Assembly (NCBI GenBank): GCA_022560025.1
Contig: JAFISE010000055.1
Location: 1 to 64,000, forward strand
From: Stagonosporopsis chrysanthemi
Lineage: Eukaryota > Ascomycota > Dothideomycetes > Pleosporales > Didymellaceae
Length of the DNA stretch: 64,000 nucleotides
Reading direction: 5' to 3'
Positions within the stretch are counted from its first letter, which is position 1. Every line of letters starts with the position of its first letter. The translations under genes and the position numbers were made by a program. The notes under the pieces are model-generated. The model searched no databases, had not been told where the DNA came from, and was given only the letters and a program-made list of their open reading frames with translations. Positions 13,616 through 25,798 of this stretch are shown piece after piece.

Positions 13616-13658
13616 GGGGTCATTCCAGACTCGATGGGAATGTTGTGAGATGTTGTGA

Positions 13659-14249
13659 TTATATACAGATGAAAGAGGGGGTCGAGAAATGGGCTGGGTG
13701 GAGAATTGAAAGGCTCGGAGCTCCACCACCACTTACCGTCTTTTGGCCGTCCTTGGACTCCCACCAGACTTCGTTCCCGGCCAGGGTCTTTACTTTCTTG
13801 CCTTCTTCCCAGGGGCTTTCGGGAACGATGTGGCTCTTCACAAACCGCTCAAGGTTGCTGTGCGCACGATCTGACCCGCTGGTGCCCGCGTAGGCCTGTT
13901 CGCCAAACTGACTGTAGTCGTCGGGGTCTTCCCACGGCTTTCTCTTCAAGTTCTTCATGACCGTGTTGTCAGGTGCGAGCACTGTCGCGTTCTGCGCTGC
14001 ATCCTCAAGACGACCAGACACTGCGTCAATGTCGCGCGTCAGGCCGCTGAAGATAGCAATATTTTGTGCCCTGCCGATTACATCTGATATGATGATTCCG
14101 CTGGATACATCGTTTGTCGGTGGCATAATGTAGTCTCGCAGGGGCGACTGCTCGTTGAACGGCTGAACTGTGGTTTCAAAGGGTCGCGATTCGGCGGCGC
14201 TTGCGAGGAACAGGCAGAGGCTTGCGACAGGATATACAAAGAGTCTCAT
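13659..14249 (-). CDS. Secreted FAS1 (fasciclin) domain protein, 3' end uncertain
   Basis: The first exon reads 14249-13737 and encodes 171 residues. It has a signal peptide (MRLFVYPVASLCLFLASAAES) followed by a FAS1-like domain with QNIAIFSGLTRDIDAVSGRL, NATVLAPDNTVMKNL, KPWEDPDDY and a final LAGNEVWWESKDGQKT. This is the fungal YLR001C-like FAS1 family of secreted or vacuolar proteins of unclear role. A strong donor (GTAAGT) follows at 13736, but no acceptor gives a convincing FAS1 C-terminus. Reading through instead stops at 13659 (196 residues), which is the extent given here. Possible acceptors at 13694 or about 13619 would carry the transcript into the tRNA gene. The C-terminal strand of the domain is therefore missing or misplaced in any model I can build. 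The gene diverges from the DUF3807 gene over 207 bp. Confidence 0.7.
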   Translation of the reverse strand: MRLFVYPVASLCLFLASAAESRPFETTVQPFNEQSPLRDYIMPPTNDVSSGIIISDVIGRAQNIAIFSGLTRDIDAVSGRLEDAAQNATVLAPDNTVMKNLKRKPWEDPDDYSQFGEQAYAGTSGSDRAHSNLERFVKSHIVPESPWEEGKKVKTLAGNEVWWESKDGQKTVSGGGAPSLSILHPAHFSTPSFICI

Positions 14250-14456
14250 TGTTTTCTGACAGACATATGGGGGCATGCCAGGTATGCGACGTGCGGAGGG
14301 GTAGACGTCATCGTCCGCGGGAATGCCAAGCACGTGATTGCGTGAGCTATTAGCGACTTGCAGTTCTACGCTTTCCTTCCCACACCATGTTTACCACGAG
14401 GTGACAGCCGCCCCAAGAGGGCACAAGCAGTCGCCAACTCACTCCATATCGTCAAC

Positions 14457-15111
14457 ATGACGCTCCAGCTTCCTACAGTCACCGTGGTATGTTGACGTGC
14501 CAATGCTGCAGAAACGCGCTAACAATTTGGAGGCAGATTTACGCGACTTTCACGCGAAACACTTTGCGCACGCGCCTGCGCCTGCGCCTGAGCACATTCT
14601 CCACGGTGTAGAGGAAGAGCCTGCGGAAGAAGAAGACAGTCTAGGACACTACGGCGATGGCACACCACGCACCCTCACCGACGACCAGATTGCTATATTC
14701 AGACACTCCGAAATCCGGGCTATCATTCGCAAGCGAAGGCAGCACCGAGATAACAGCGATGGCTCCGAAGACGGAGAGGCAGAGGAATCAGTCACTGAGC
14801 AATCGGCTTCCGTTGAGTCTTCAGCCTCCCGACCAACTCCAAATATGGATGCACAAGCAGGGAAGGTTGCATCTGGCCGTGTGGAGAAGCTGAAGTCTCA
14901 GCAGTGGACAAAGAGCAGTCCAAGAACAAAGGCCAGGAACAAGAAGAATCGAAACAAGTACAAGGCTAAGAAGAGAGACGAGAGGGTCCACCGGGAGCAG
15001 ACTCGAAAGAACAATCGCGATGAAGACAACGAGAGCGACGAATGGGACGCCTGGCACCAGGCCAAGGGCCCAGACGTGCAAAAGGATGAAACTGTAGATC
15101 TGGATTACTGA
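14457..15111 (+). CDS. DUF3807 family protein
   Basis: Two exons, 14457-14486 and 14533-15111, encode 202 residues; the 46-nt intron runs GTATGT to GGAG and follows a ten-residue first exon. The block DLRDFHAKHFAHAP, then LGHYGDGTPRTLTDDQIAIFRHSEIRAI, is the DUF3807 (PF12720) signature of small fungal proteins. After it comes an acidic linker and a highly basic region rich in Lys and Arg (about residues 135-185), ending in an acidic tail. The charge pattern would fit a nucleolar or RNA-binding protein, but no function is known to me. The acceptor was chosen so that the frame is kept; a GCAG four bases further on would break it. Confidence 0.82.
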
Positions 15112-17314
15112 ATTCTGAGCGACTGAGAGCGGCAGCAGCAAGCATCTCCTTTGAGCAACGTACGTATGCTTCTGCTTTCTATCCGCACGGTGCAATGATG
15201 AAAATCTTTATCGTTACAGTCATCCTTAGACAGAGAAGAAGCCAGGCTTGAGTCGAGGATGTTAGAGCGCTCTGCGTTCGGACTCCTTGATTCGCTGAGG
15301 CATCTTCATTGATGAGCATTTAATCTTCTCTCTGACTGCACCTTGCAAGATTCTATTGTTTACGCAACTGGTCTGTTCACCAAGAGTAACTGACATTTTG
15401 CGCAGGGTGTACAGCATGCAGGCATCCGGTGCTTGCGAGTAGTGGTGCAACCTTTGTATGCTGCCTATCCAGTTGGGTTTAAGTTGGGTTCGCTCGTTTC
15501 GGCGTGACTTCACCTCGCCCTACAACTTCACACCCAAGGAGGGAGAAATCGACATTTGTGTCCCGTAAAGGTTTGTGGAGACCATGATCGCTACTATCGC
15601 AGATCTAAGAGCAATCAAAACTAGCCACTGCTTTGACTAGACCCGCATCCCTGCCTGGGAATACACCCTTGGCTGCAGTGTCTTCAGATTACAGCACTAT
15701 CGTCTTAATAAGAAGTGTCTAGGCTATTGGGCAGTACTATCAAATTCTCCAGTGCTGATATCACCCTTCTGTGATCCTACAGCCAAATCGTTTCCGAAGC
15801 CGCGCATGTTCCTTTTCGAATGAACGCAATGGCATTCTGGGCTAGGGCTTATGGTTGGAAAGTCACAATGGGTGCAGGTTCAGGAATCGTGGTTCCTTCA
15901 AGGTCCTTGAGCCGAACAGTAGTCCGTATAGTACTTGCCATCTTCATCCTGCGTTTTCCAGGAAAGTGGTGCTGGCAAAATTGTCTCACATGCATTTCCG
16001 TCTGCCCCGCCCACCGGTGGCCTCGATCGACTGCCTTTCTTTTAAAAATCACATTGGTCGAGCAGTATAAACATTGCTATGCAAGCTTTGTCAGAGTCTT
16101 CTGAGCGGTGCTAGCGACACATGCACCGACTTCGCTGTTCACGATGGGACCGATTCAACATATGGCTACGATTATACGAGGGTGATAGTAGGACACATGA
16201 AATCCATCTCGGAGCCGGGTCCCAGCTATACAGGCCTTGGCCTCATCCTCAACATAGCACTTGTGGCATGGCATTTCTTTGTTCAGTCTTTCCTACTATC
16301 CGCGAACAGCCCCACACAAACAAAGAACATGCATTTCGAAAAGTCCATAACGCCGCAATCACCATGCCTTTTCCGGCGATCCATGGGGGAAATAATCGCA
16401 CCCACTGGACCAAGCGAAGCTGGCCATTGTCCGGCCTCGACACCCAACCGTACATCTCGTGTACTATCACGCATGGGGAATACCACGCGACAGAAAGGGT
16501 TGTGATCGGACTATTGACTCGCTTGTTTCTGCCACGCGGGACATGCTTGGCAAGACCAGAGCTGTTCTGTGGTTCGTGAAGATATGGTAGTGAGAGCGGG
16601 CTAGGTGGACTGTCGATCCGGATGCTGGAGCGGAAAGCGACTGCGAGAAGGTGGATCTGGGACATGCTGAGGGTCTTGGGCCCTGATCCGATGGAATGGT
16701 GAGCCCTCGTGGGAAACCGTTGCCAGAGCGTTGGTGCCTTGCTTCCGCGCTGTGTACCACGGGCACGGATTGACTGGCATGCCCGCTGAACCATCCGACA
16801 CCTAGCTGCATTGTATGAACAGCCAGAGGAACACTCCCATGATTTCATTTACTTGCGTTCCTTAATTAAGCTATCAGATAGCAGATAAGAAAATCTGTGA
16901 GGCTACGAATGAGCTCATTTCTCTTAAGTGGTCAATATCAGACACCATAGAGATAGAGCCCTCTGCTGGTCACTATTACTGCATACGATTACTAGCCAAA
17001 TACGGCTCTAAGAGACTATATACAGGGTAACATGTGTTGTATTTCTGCGAGATTCTATTTGTTTGATATGGTGTTGGTTTAGGCAATTGCAAATTGTAGC
17101 CAACATAGGTTTCTGTTGCTCGTGGAAATGATCGTGCAAAAGAAACGCGCTCCTTCGTATTGAAGCACAAAGTGAAAAACATCACAATCGTGGTTCGAGT
17201 GTAAAATTAATGTTTTTGAAATATCATGAATTCATCAGTCATATATCTAGTGATGCATCGTAATATGTACAATAGTCTTTCCATCATGTGCAATCCCTTG
17301 TGTCCGTGTACTTT
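15112..17314. other. Gene-poor 2.2 kb
   Basis: No gene is supported. Several open frames of 70-200 codons occur between 15820 and 16850 on both strands, but they overlap each other and show neither family resemblance nor intron structure. Part of it (about 16850-17230) is AT-rich. No terminal repeats, transposase motifs or tRNA were seen. Confidence 0.5.
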
Positions 17315-19219
17315 TTATCTTCTCTTGGAGGAGGTGGTCGTAGCCTTAGCCGAAGATGTTGTGCTTGTGCTTGCGACCTTTGCGGCCGAGGTAACTGTTG
17401 AAGACGAAGCCGCAACCTTGGCGACGGAAGTTGATGTGGATGTGCCAGTAGCTGAGGCAGCACCCGATGATGAGGTTGAGGATACTGTGATAGTAGAAAG
17501 AGTCTTAGGAGCGCCGTTGATGCGGTAGTTCTCCAGAGCTTCCTCGAGCTTCTCAACATTGCTGTAAGCCTCCATAGCCTCAAACTTGGCCATCTTGTCC
17601 ATGATGAATGACTCCTGGCTGTCGTTGTCGCTCACATCCTTGCTGCGGTACTTCTCTTCCATAGGATCGAGGAACTTCGTAGTCTCAGGATAGCCCCAGT
17701 CGGAGAGGCTGGTAACATTGAAGGCAGCCATCATATCGTGATCCTCGTGGATAAGGTTGTGGCAGTGGAACATGTAGACACCATCGTAGGGAGCGTAGCG
17801 TGCGATGACAGTGACCTTCTCGTTCTCGCCAAGGAGGACGACATCCTTGAGGGCTTCCTTCTCGTAAGCAAGGACGGGGCGCTTGCCACCAGTGCGAGAC
17901 AAGATTTGGAAGTCGACAAGGTGGATGTGGACTGGGTGAGACCACCCGCCGCTGGAGTTCTCAAGCTCCCAGACCTCGATAGCACCACGCTGAGGCTTGG
18001 CTAGGATACGGTTGTTGACGTCGGCAAAAGTGACACCGTTGACAGTCCAAGCGCCACCTGACTTGCCAAACTTGAAAGACCTATCGACGCCGTTCTTCTT
18101 GGGTGGGAAGGGAACAGTGCGGAGTGCCGTGGGGAGTGCCCCGTTGTTCGATGAGTCCGTGACACTGGATCCAACGACGAATTGCATGACCTTGTCGGTA
18201 GAGTTGTAATCTTCGTCATGCTGAACATCGCGGCCGTTCTTGAGAGTCACATTCTTTCCGGAATGTTTCTCAAAGTCAAAGACGACTTCCCAACGCTCGG
18301 CCATGGAAATCTCAAGGCTACTTGACTGCACCGGCTTAGTCAAGAGACCAGTATCGGCACCGATGACGTCGAAGTTGACAGGCTTACCATCAACTTCGAA
18401 CGTGAGCTTGAAAGCTCGGCTGATGGAAGTGTCAAGGAAGCGGAAACGGTACTTGCGAGGCTCAACTTGGTGGTATGGCCATGGCTGTCCGTTGACGTGG
18501 ATGACATCGCCGAAGAGCGAGTCCCTCTCATCCTTCGGATCGAAGAGAGTTCCATCCTTGTTGTACTGCTTGGCTGACAGTGCAAGAGGCAGATCGTACT
18601 TGCCGGTAGGCAGACCCAACTTGGCCTCAGCAGGGTCGTCTAGGATATAGAAGCCAGCCTGTCCGAAGTATGCGTTCTCGGCAGTGTGGTGGACAGCATG
18701 GTCGTGATACCAGAGAGTGCGAGCGCTCTGGTGGTTAGGGTAATCTGAGCAAGGTTAGTGTCAAGATGTAGAACGAATGAGCAGCTGCTTACAGTAGTCT
18801 TTGTACTGATTAACCTTAGTCACATCCTCAGCCCAACCATCGAAGGGTGCTCGACTGTAAGAGCCGTGAAGATGGACTGAAAGGTCCTTATCACCATGAT
18901 TGATGAATCGCACAACAGCCTCTCGTCCCTTCTTGGTGCGGATCGTAGGACCGGGAGAGATACCATCGTAGCCGACCAGCCTCGCAGGCTTTAAGCCAGG
19001 GTAGACCTGGTGCTCAAAGGGCTTGACATCAATCTCGTAGTAGTCGATCTTATTGCCGGTCGTCTTGTTGGTGTATGTGTACTTGGGGTCCTTGACAGGA
19101 GGGATTGGTAGAGGATTTTGAAAGATCTGCTTGTACTCTGGACTAAGCCAGTCCTTCTCGCCAGCGAAGACACCGGAAGTGAGAAGGGCAGAGATGCCCA
19201 GGAAGATTGACTGACGCAT
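17315..19219 (-). CDS. Secreted multicopper oxidase, bilirubin oxidase/laccase-like
   Basis: Two exons, 19219-18793 and 18744-17315, encode 618 residues; the 48-nt intron is GTAAGC to CTCAG. A signal peptide covers about residues 1-19. All four copper-ligand blocks are present: HLHG (from His116), WYHDHA, HPVHIH and HCHNLIHEDHDMM. The last gives the T1 Cys-His pair, with Met at the axial position as in bilirubin oxidases. The N-terminal region (YEIDVKPFEHQVYPGLKPARLVGYDG-like) also fits this class rather than basidiomycete laccases. The reaction is one-electron oxidation of phenols or tetrapyrroles with reduction of O2 to water. The C-terminal 65 residues are Ser/Thr/Ala-rich low complexity ending SSKRR, which may be O-glycosylated; no clear GPI signal. 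Confidence 0.92.
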
Positions 19220-22200
19220 CTTGAATAGAAGATGAATGTGATAAGCCAAAAAGAGGCTGCTCTCGTTGCTGATGAGCAAGTATGAGAATGTTTGAGCTGA
19301 TAATGAGACCAGATGAGCAAGTTGTGCAGAACTTATATATCTGGCCAGCTTCCATGACATACAGGTGTAGACCATTCAAGCGCATCATTTTGGGCGCTCT
19401 CGAGCAGTCCAGTCGACATGACAATCCAGATCTGCTATAGCACGATATTCGCAGAAGCCTCATGCCGCCCACCACAAATCTCGATGCCATATCGCAAAGC
19501 ATGGCAGCCACAATGACTAGACTACCCGCCTAGGCGACCATACGTCCACAGCTGCACCTTTTGTCAGTCCAGATGTCAACGCCATGCTCAGCCATGTCTT
19601 GAAATTGCTTGTCAAGTAAACGCCAGGCTCCAGATGGGTCGTGCGCAACGCTTGGTAGCCACGCAAGAATGTCAACAGTATAGGCAAGCCCCACTATGCT
19701 CGCCCGAGCTGAGCTGAGCTGAAGACTGTACAGGCCTTCATGGTCGCCGAAAGAGCTTGACTGCTTTGTGCCAAGAAGAAGACTCCAATAGAACCTGCCA
19801 TTGCCAAGAGTCCAAATCGCACATGCTCTTTCTTTGATGCGAAGTACAAAACAAGCGAACAACGATACCCAATCTGGGTAAGCAAGAGAAAGAAACGTGC
19901 GAACAGCCCAGTAAAGGCAAGGCCTAGCGGCTGGTCGTACCAAAGAGACATCACAAGGCTTCTAGTCCTCACTGTTGGGACCATATGCCAGGCGCGCAGC
20001 GCTAAAATTTAAGAGCCCTTGCCTGCGGGCAACAGCCGAAATGTACCATCTAGAAGGACGGCATTGTTGGAGGCGAGGGCCGGTCATGCGTCTGGAAAGC
20101 TGCCTTGTGCCAAGGACGTACCAGAATAGCTCGCGGTATCGCATTAGAAGCCGATGTACGGCAGCTGTCGACCACTGTGTAGGGTCAGGCTTGCCCAAAG
20201 GAGGCATTTGCCGACAAGAGTGTTTTTTCCCGTGGGGAAGAAAGAAGCGTGGAGGCCGAGACCGTGGACGCTAGGCCCAGAATCCTTCTTCTTCACGTGA
20301 TCATTCGCTCTAAGCGATCGACCCGACCAGATTCGCGAGGCGTTAGTCACCTTTTCTTCAGCCTCAGCATGCCGCTTTTCGACGTCCCGCGCTTATTGTG
20401 GCAACACAACACCTTCAGAAATCTTCAGGATCAATTCTTGCGGCACAAACATAGCATCGCGGAAGCGGGGCAATCGGCAGTTCTGCTGTACATGCGGCAA
20501 GGTTCGAAAGCATTTGAGTGCTATTGATGCTTGCATCCTTTCTCGCCTTGCCAGGGCTTCTTGCTCTCTTCAAGCTTGCTTAGCCCTGCCAATTCTGGCT
20601 TGGGCTAGCGGCACTATCTCCCGCTCTGCGCAGAGGTTGCTGTTCTGGGCTGTACACAAGGCTGAAGATCCCTGACCTCAGCTCGCATCGGCGGGCTGCG
20701 GATGTCGATCTAATTAAGCTCCGAGCCGAGGACTTATGCGATTCCAAAGTGCCATGTATGTGTGTAATTTCGCTTCACACGGGAGGCTTCCAATGTGCCG
20801 ACGAGATGAAGTTGTCGCCGTTTTGTGGGCTCTTCTTCGATATCTGATGGTCTTACTTCTACTGCCAGAACACCATCTCGAAATCGCAACGAGCTCTGCG
20901 AAATCACTCCACTTCACTCGCATGGTCACTGACTCGCCTATTGCCAATACATGGCTTGCATTTGCCAAGGCTGCGTCACGACTGCTGATGCTTGGCTTTA
21001 GAAAGTGAGCCCTGCGGATACGAACCGACCTAGCCAGCTAGCATTTCCAAGCCTTCCTACAATCGCCTCCTCCGACCCCATCATGATGCGCACATGGGTA
21101 CTAGATGTGTAGTGGGCCCTTTACCGCAGTGTGCTCCACCTCGAATTGTACACATAACTCTTAGTGCATCGTGGAGATATGACCATCGCCACGTTGATAG
21201 CCGCCAACGCCTGCTAGGCCCCATTGTATCCGGTATCTAGATCGTGCTATCTGCCCGGCGATTTCGTAGTGAAGTCGAGCCAGCAGTCGATGATCATTGT
21301 TCCAGTATGTATTTGTCTGGGCCTTTCCTACTGACCCTCTCCCGTTCGACGCATTCTCGTCTCGCTAAGCACTGCATCACCAAGGAAGGAAGCTGCTGAC
21401 AGTAGCTGATCTCCGAACCAGGAATAAAGCCCGCGTCCTAAGTACCGGCTACCGGGGAGGCTGGATCGTCCGTCCGCAGGATCGATCAATATGTGCACCA
21501 TCAGACGCCTGTTTATCTTATGATAGTGGCCATGATATGCCGTGCCGGCAGTCACTGTATCTTGGCCGTCTGTACGTCAAACTCTACAAAATCAGCTGTG
21601 AACCCTCACTTTTGCCCAAATCAGCATTAGCTGGGATAATGCACACTCGGAAAAGGGTCGCCAGCTCGGATAGGTTATGTCATATTTCGGTCACACTCAC
21701 GATATCGCTACTGACAGTCGCGTATGTATAACATTAATCAATCAAGACAACCATAGTTGACCACGTCTTGTGTTTTGCGTGCCGTGTTGTCTCAATCGTG
21801 CCACTTTTGCAGACAGCTTTCCACCAAGAGTCCATAATCTACACGTCACGACTGCAGGAGCGCGAGCGCGTACCAGTTGCAACTTTAGTTTACTCATGAT
21901 CCTTGTCTAGTGGCGTTCTCCATCAGTACAACTCCACATAGATAGGTAGATCTAGAGCACCTACATGCAAAAACACTTGGTTGTGGGACGGGTAGTAACT
22001 GTGTCACAGCTGACCCATGCCGACACGATCCTGTTGTTGTGTGACGCAAGCTGCAGCATACTGTTTCGTATTAGCCTCTCCATACAACATAATCAGCAAA
22101 TACTGCAGCCATTACAGAGGCAGTGTGTCCTACGCATGCCAAATTGTCAGTAAATGCGCAGGGACATTTGCTCAACGTTAGGGGTCCGGCCGGAGGAGCA

Positions 22201-22305
22201 ACGCGCAACAGGTGTCGAAGAAAGCTGTAAATGAGGTTCTCGCATGTATGCAAAGATGGTGCTAACGAAGTACCAGGAACTGCCATTGTAAATAGAATCG
22301 CAAAA
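19220..22305. other. Gene-poor 3.1 kb upstream of the multicopper oxidase
   Basis: No gene is supported. Overlapping frames at 19530-19984 (minus) include a hydrophobic stretch but have no splice structure or family resemblance; others near 20250 and 20740 are equally weak. I saw no transposon ends, simple arrays or tRNA. The part nearest 19220 should hold the promoter of the oxidase. Confidence 0.5.
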
Positions 22306-23249
22306 TCAAGCCATAAACACATCGCCCGTCCACACTCCAGTATCAACTTTCAGACCTTCTATGCCACCTCCCAGTCTCATTCTCTTGATCCACTCGTTCA
22401 CCTGACCTTCCACACCTTCAAGCCCATCATGAGACAATTTCCTATCCGCGTCTACACCTGCCAGCACACAAGCGACCCAACTACCACGACCGTGTTCGCC
22501 TTCTGCGATGTTGGAGAGTCCTTCAGGCTGCGTGTCCACACTGTGTTTGTAGAGCGTGGTATACAGAATCGTCTGTGTGGCAGTAGCAAGATAACTCACA
22601 AGCGAAGAATGGATTTTTCCCACAAGTTTAGCCGGCAGATCTACAGAGTGTAGAGCATTGAAGGTCAATGTAACAAGCCTGCACCGGGAGGCGTTCTCGA
22701 GCGTTGTGATTTCATCCGGGAGAGTCTGATACGACGTCCACAGCTCGTTCTTGACACGGTCGAGCTCCGCTGGCATGGCAATCAGCACTATATCTTCACG
22801 ATCATTCACGCATGCAGCTTACCATTGCAGACTTCTTCACACATACTAACCACCGGCCTCACGATACTGAACACCATCGGTTCCGTCCCAATTCTGTCAT
22901 CGCCCTCCCTCAACACCGGCTCCTCGCCTTCCTTCAATTTTCTTGTGTTCTCGAGATCCAATCGCTGAGGCACACTCTGGAATGCATGTGTGCCAGGCAG
23001 CCTGACGTCGTCTAGCACAATCGTATAGAAGTACTCTTCTCTACCACCGGCGGTGGAGCGCGTGTATCGTAACATTCTTGAGGCCCCGCCTAGGTCTTCA
23101 TTATGGGGAAGGGACAGGGTGTCGCGCATGTGAAGTTTGGTCCAGCGGCGGAAGAGAGCGCGGGTTTCTGGCGTGTCTTCATGTAGTTTGGGACGCACAA
23201 TGGCGATGCCAGGGCGGCGGTGCGTGAGGGATGTGTGGGTATCGTCCAT
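22306..23249 (-). CDS. Uncharacterised protein, paralogue of the 31250 gene (dimeric alpha/beta-barrel-like)
   Basis: Two exons, 23249-22823 and 22769-22306, encode 296 residues; the 53-nt intron is GTAAGC to GCCAG. The start is the ATG at 23249, since the longer frame begins with TTG. Segments RRPGIAIVRPKLHEDTPE, ALFRRWTKLHMRD, RLDLENTR, IGTEPMVFSIV and GSWVACVLA recur in the same order in the 31250-32074 product. The xRWTxxHxxD...GxxRxLRY pattern near the N-terminus recalls fungal EthD-like dimeric alpha/beta-barrel proteins, with a possible second half-barrel at the C-terminus. That is inference from pattern only, and no function is assigned. Confidence 0.82.
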
Positions 23250-23831
23250 GGTATTTGGAGTGGTCAAGTTTGCGCAAGCAGGGTATGCCTGCTACCAAGG
23301 CGGTTTGGAATGATGATCATGATCATAATCTTACTGTCGCCTTATAGGGGAGGCATTGGATAGAACGAGCGGGGAACACATGGAGTGCCGGCGCAGCCCA
23401 CAGACACGGTCATGCTCGGTCCGTCGAGACCCGGTCGTTGCACAACAGGAACATGGGGGGACCACGAGGGGTCGATGCAAGACATGCAATACTGTTAGGG
23501 TTATGGATTGACTGGGACAAGAGTGGATTTGCAGAGTGCGCCTGAAGATGTATTTGAGGACCTTTTCAGCAGCAGATGCATACTTCAAATGCGTTCTCCC
23601 AATGTGTTATCATGGCTCCTAATTGACTGGGATTATCAAACTGACAGTGAACACAAACCTGTTACAACGCTAGTTCTTGAAGACACGTGTGGATGGAAGG
23701 AAAAGGATTGATGCTCAAACTTCATCACATCCGCGCGACGCTAATGGTTAGCGCTCCAACGGCAGATCGACATCCCAACTCCTTCCAACCCATCACGCCC
23801 TCCACTCCTCTCTCCACACCGTTGATTCAGC
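23250..23831. other. Divergent intergenic region
   Basis: This 582-bp spacer lies between the minus-strand paralogue gene and the DUF1294 gene; both start codons face outward. A short GATCATGATCAT palindrome lies near 23312. Nothing else was recognised. Confidence 0.5.
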
Positions 23832-24242
23832 ATGCCCCGCCCTCCACCCCGCCGCCACCGACCCCTCACCTTCGCAACACTTGCAGGCCTTGCGTCACTG
23901 ATCCTGCCAGCCGTCGCGCTTGCTCGCATGTACACGATCAACCCTGTGCTCAAGTCTTCCCTCCTGCCGGTCGCATACACATGCTTTATCAGCGGCGCAA
24001 CGTTTGTTACGTACAGCTATGATAAAATCCAAGCACGGAATCTTGAGTGGCGGGTCAACGAGTGGACGTTGCATCTGCTGAGTGTGCTGGGAGGCTGGCC
24101 TGGTGCCATGATTGGGATGCACTTCTTCCAGCACAAGACCAGGAAGACGGCGTTCCTAATTCTGTTTTGGGGCATCGTCTTGGGCTGGCAGGGTGCACTA
24201 TGGACGGTTTTGAATGGGGACCAGAGCAAAATTACTTGGTGA
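23832..24242 (+). CDS. DUF1294 small membrane protein
   Basis: A single exon of 136 residues from the ATG at 23832. A basic N-terminus (MPRPPPRRHRP) is followed by hydrophobic spans at about residues 13-32 and 40-58. Then come the DUF1294 (PF06961) hallmarks: VTYSYDKIQARNLEWRVNEWTLH, LLSVLGGWPGAMIGMHFFQHKTRK and a last span FLILFWGIVLGWQG. The family is widespread in bacteria and fungi with no settled function. The length is normal for fungal members with one extra N-terminal span. Confidence 0.88.
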   Translation: MPRPPPRRHRPLTFATLAGLASLILPAVALARMYTINPVLKSSLLPVAYTCFISGATFVTYSYDKIQARNLEWRVNEWTLHLLSVLGGWPGAMIGMHFFQHKTRKTAFLILFWGIVLGWQGALWTVLNGDQSKITW

Positions 24243-24509
24243 TTGTAGGTAGGTTTCGCTATGGGTATTCAATAGGGTCTCCGCCAACGCCGCGCTTCAA
24301 AAGTCGTTACTTGTAGGAGACCACGTCATTATTGCGTCTCCTCTGCCTCCCGCTGCACCTGCTCAGTAGCCTGTCTGGATACTCTGAAGGTTTTCACACG
24401 TGCTAATGCACCATTCGAATATGCCTGCGCAGCGTCTCGCGCCGAATTGGCGTTTGTCTGCAAAGTATTCTATGCATTGCTTGCGACTCGCACTACAGGC
24501 CCAGGCACA

Positions 24510-24880
24510 TTAGCGACCGGTGAAGGGGCTTGTCAGGCTGTCTGCAGCCTCGCCTGTTATTTCGCCCAGTGGGTTCTGGGTTGCGCCGCCAGCAATATTG
24601 CTCACGCCCTTCTTCAGCTGGAGAGGATCGGTCTGGTCGGAGGTGGGGATCTTGTTGATTTGGTCTGGGAGGCATTAGCAGGCGATTCTCTCGGGCAGAC
24701 ATGTGATTGTGAAGAGAACGTACCTTTGGCAACATAGGACAGCTTGTTCTCGCCCATAGTTTTGAGGGCAGTGCGCTCCATCTTGCGCTTGAGCTCAGGT
24801 GGGATGCCGAAGAGGAAGACAGCCAGGCCGATGACGGCGACGACGCCAGTAAGGGCGGTAAAGAAGCTTGCAGCGGTCAT
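24510..24880 (-). CDS. Small single-span membrane protein, conserved fungal type
   Basis: Two exons, 24880-24724 and 24664-24510, encode 103 residues; the 59-nt intron is GTACGT to TCCCAG. Residues 1-28 (MTAASFFTALTGVVAVIGLAVFLFGIP) form one membrane span. A basic stretch (PELKRKMERTALKTMGENKLSYVAKD) and a soluble tail rich in Gln, Gly and Thr follow. The splice is well supported because the tail is open in only one frame after joining (QINKIPTSDQTDPLQLKKG...). I do not recognise the family; the layout would fit a mitochondrial or ER single-pass protein. Confidence 0.75.
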
Positions 24881-25798
24881 TGTGAGAGACGTTGTACGTG
24901 TGAGTTGAGATATTTGTGATGGATGCAACGAAACCGCAGAAGGGCTTTTATCATGTGCAGCCTTTCGTCAGGTTTCTTGAAGTTTACCTGAGTGACGGAT
25001 GTGATGTCATCTGCGACTTCTCCATCGACAACCCCTGCAAACGCGTCCCTTGCCTTGCGAGCTCAGTCCAACATGGCGAAGTATGTGCACGGGCAAGACT
25101 TGCTCGGAAGGAGCGGCGCAGGGTCTTTTCGTACTCGTTTCACGTTCGCAGAGCGTCAGTGCCAGACATCAAGGGTTCGCACAGTCAAGAAGGCATTTGT
25201 GCAAGGCTGCTCGTACTCATGGGGTCCTTTATGTATGAGGTCTGTAGATCAACAGCAAGGCACAACTTCTTCTCTGATACAACAATTCGATTCGCAAAAA
25301 TCTTCCATGAGCGGCTCTTTAACAGCGCCGTTGGTCGGTGCACTGGCACAGTCATCTCCCTAAATATCCCAGCCTTACGAATAGATGAGCGTGCGCTGAG
25401 GAGTCTAGCCTAGCTGCGCCTCGAATGCGCCTGCCGCCAACCCGCACAAGGCGGAGACCAACCAGCAAAGTGACCCCACAGCTGCACAGGAGCTTCAACT
25501 CACTCTAAGACCCTGCAGTGTTTATTACTGACACTATCTGCGCCTCCTTTTGCAATTTTCTTCGAACCTGTCTCTTTTGTAACCTACAGCCATTGTTATC
25601 TACTCTTGACGGCCTACCCCTCATCCCCCCACCACCAGCTGCACGCCGCCAGATAGGCCAGCCCCGTCTGACTTTCAGCCCCCAAGGACACCCAGCAGTT
25701 TTGTTGCTGCGACTTTTTGCCCATTATGAGTAGTGCTCTCTTCTCTCAGTCTGTTTCTCTGCTACAACAGCTGCTGACACGTTATCGCAGTGACAAAC
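24881..25798. other. Divergent intergenic region before the CaM kinase
   Basis: This 918-bp stretch contains overlapping plus-strand frames at 24916-25413 with no family resemblance; I treat it as promoter and 5' leader. A CT-rich tract just before 25799 is typical of fungal 5' leaders. No RNA gene was seen. Confidence 0.5.

Noticed and set aside
13608..13740. FAS1 C-terminus through an exon reading NIPIES
   Set aside because: The peptide looks tempting for this family, but no acceptor joins that frame to the first exon in phase.
16074..16848. Overlapping frames of 140-200 codons on both strands
   Set aside because: They overlap each other, have no introns or family resemblance, and contain many rare residues such as Cys, Trp and His spread evenly, as expected of chance frames.
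17184..17200. TGGTTCGAGT resembling a tRNA T-arm
   Set aside because: No pairing stem flanks it and no other tRNA helices are found nearby.
19530..19984. Minus-strand frames with a hydrophobic stretch
   Set aside because: Two competing frames, no start context or splice support, and no resemblance to a known membrane protein.
24916..25413. 165-codon plus-strand frame before the CaM kinase
   Set aside because: It competes with two other frames in the same place and resembles nothing known; more likely promoter and leader.
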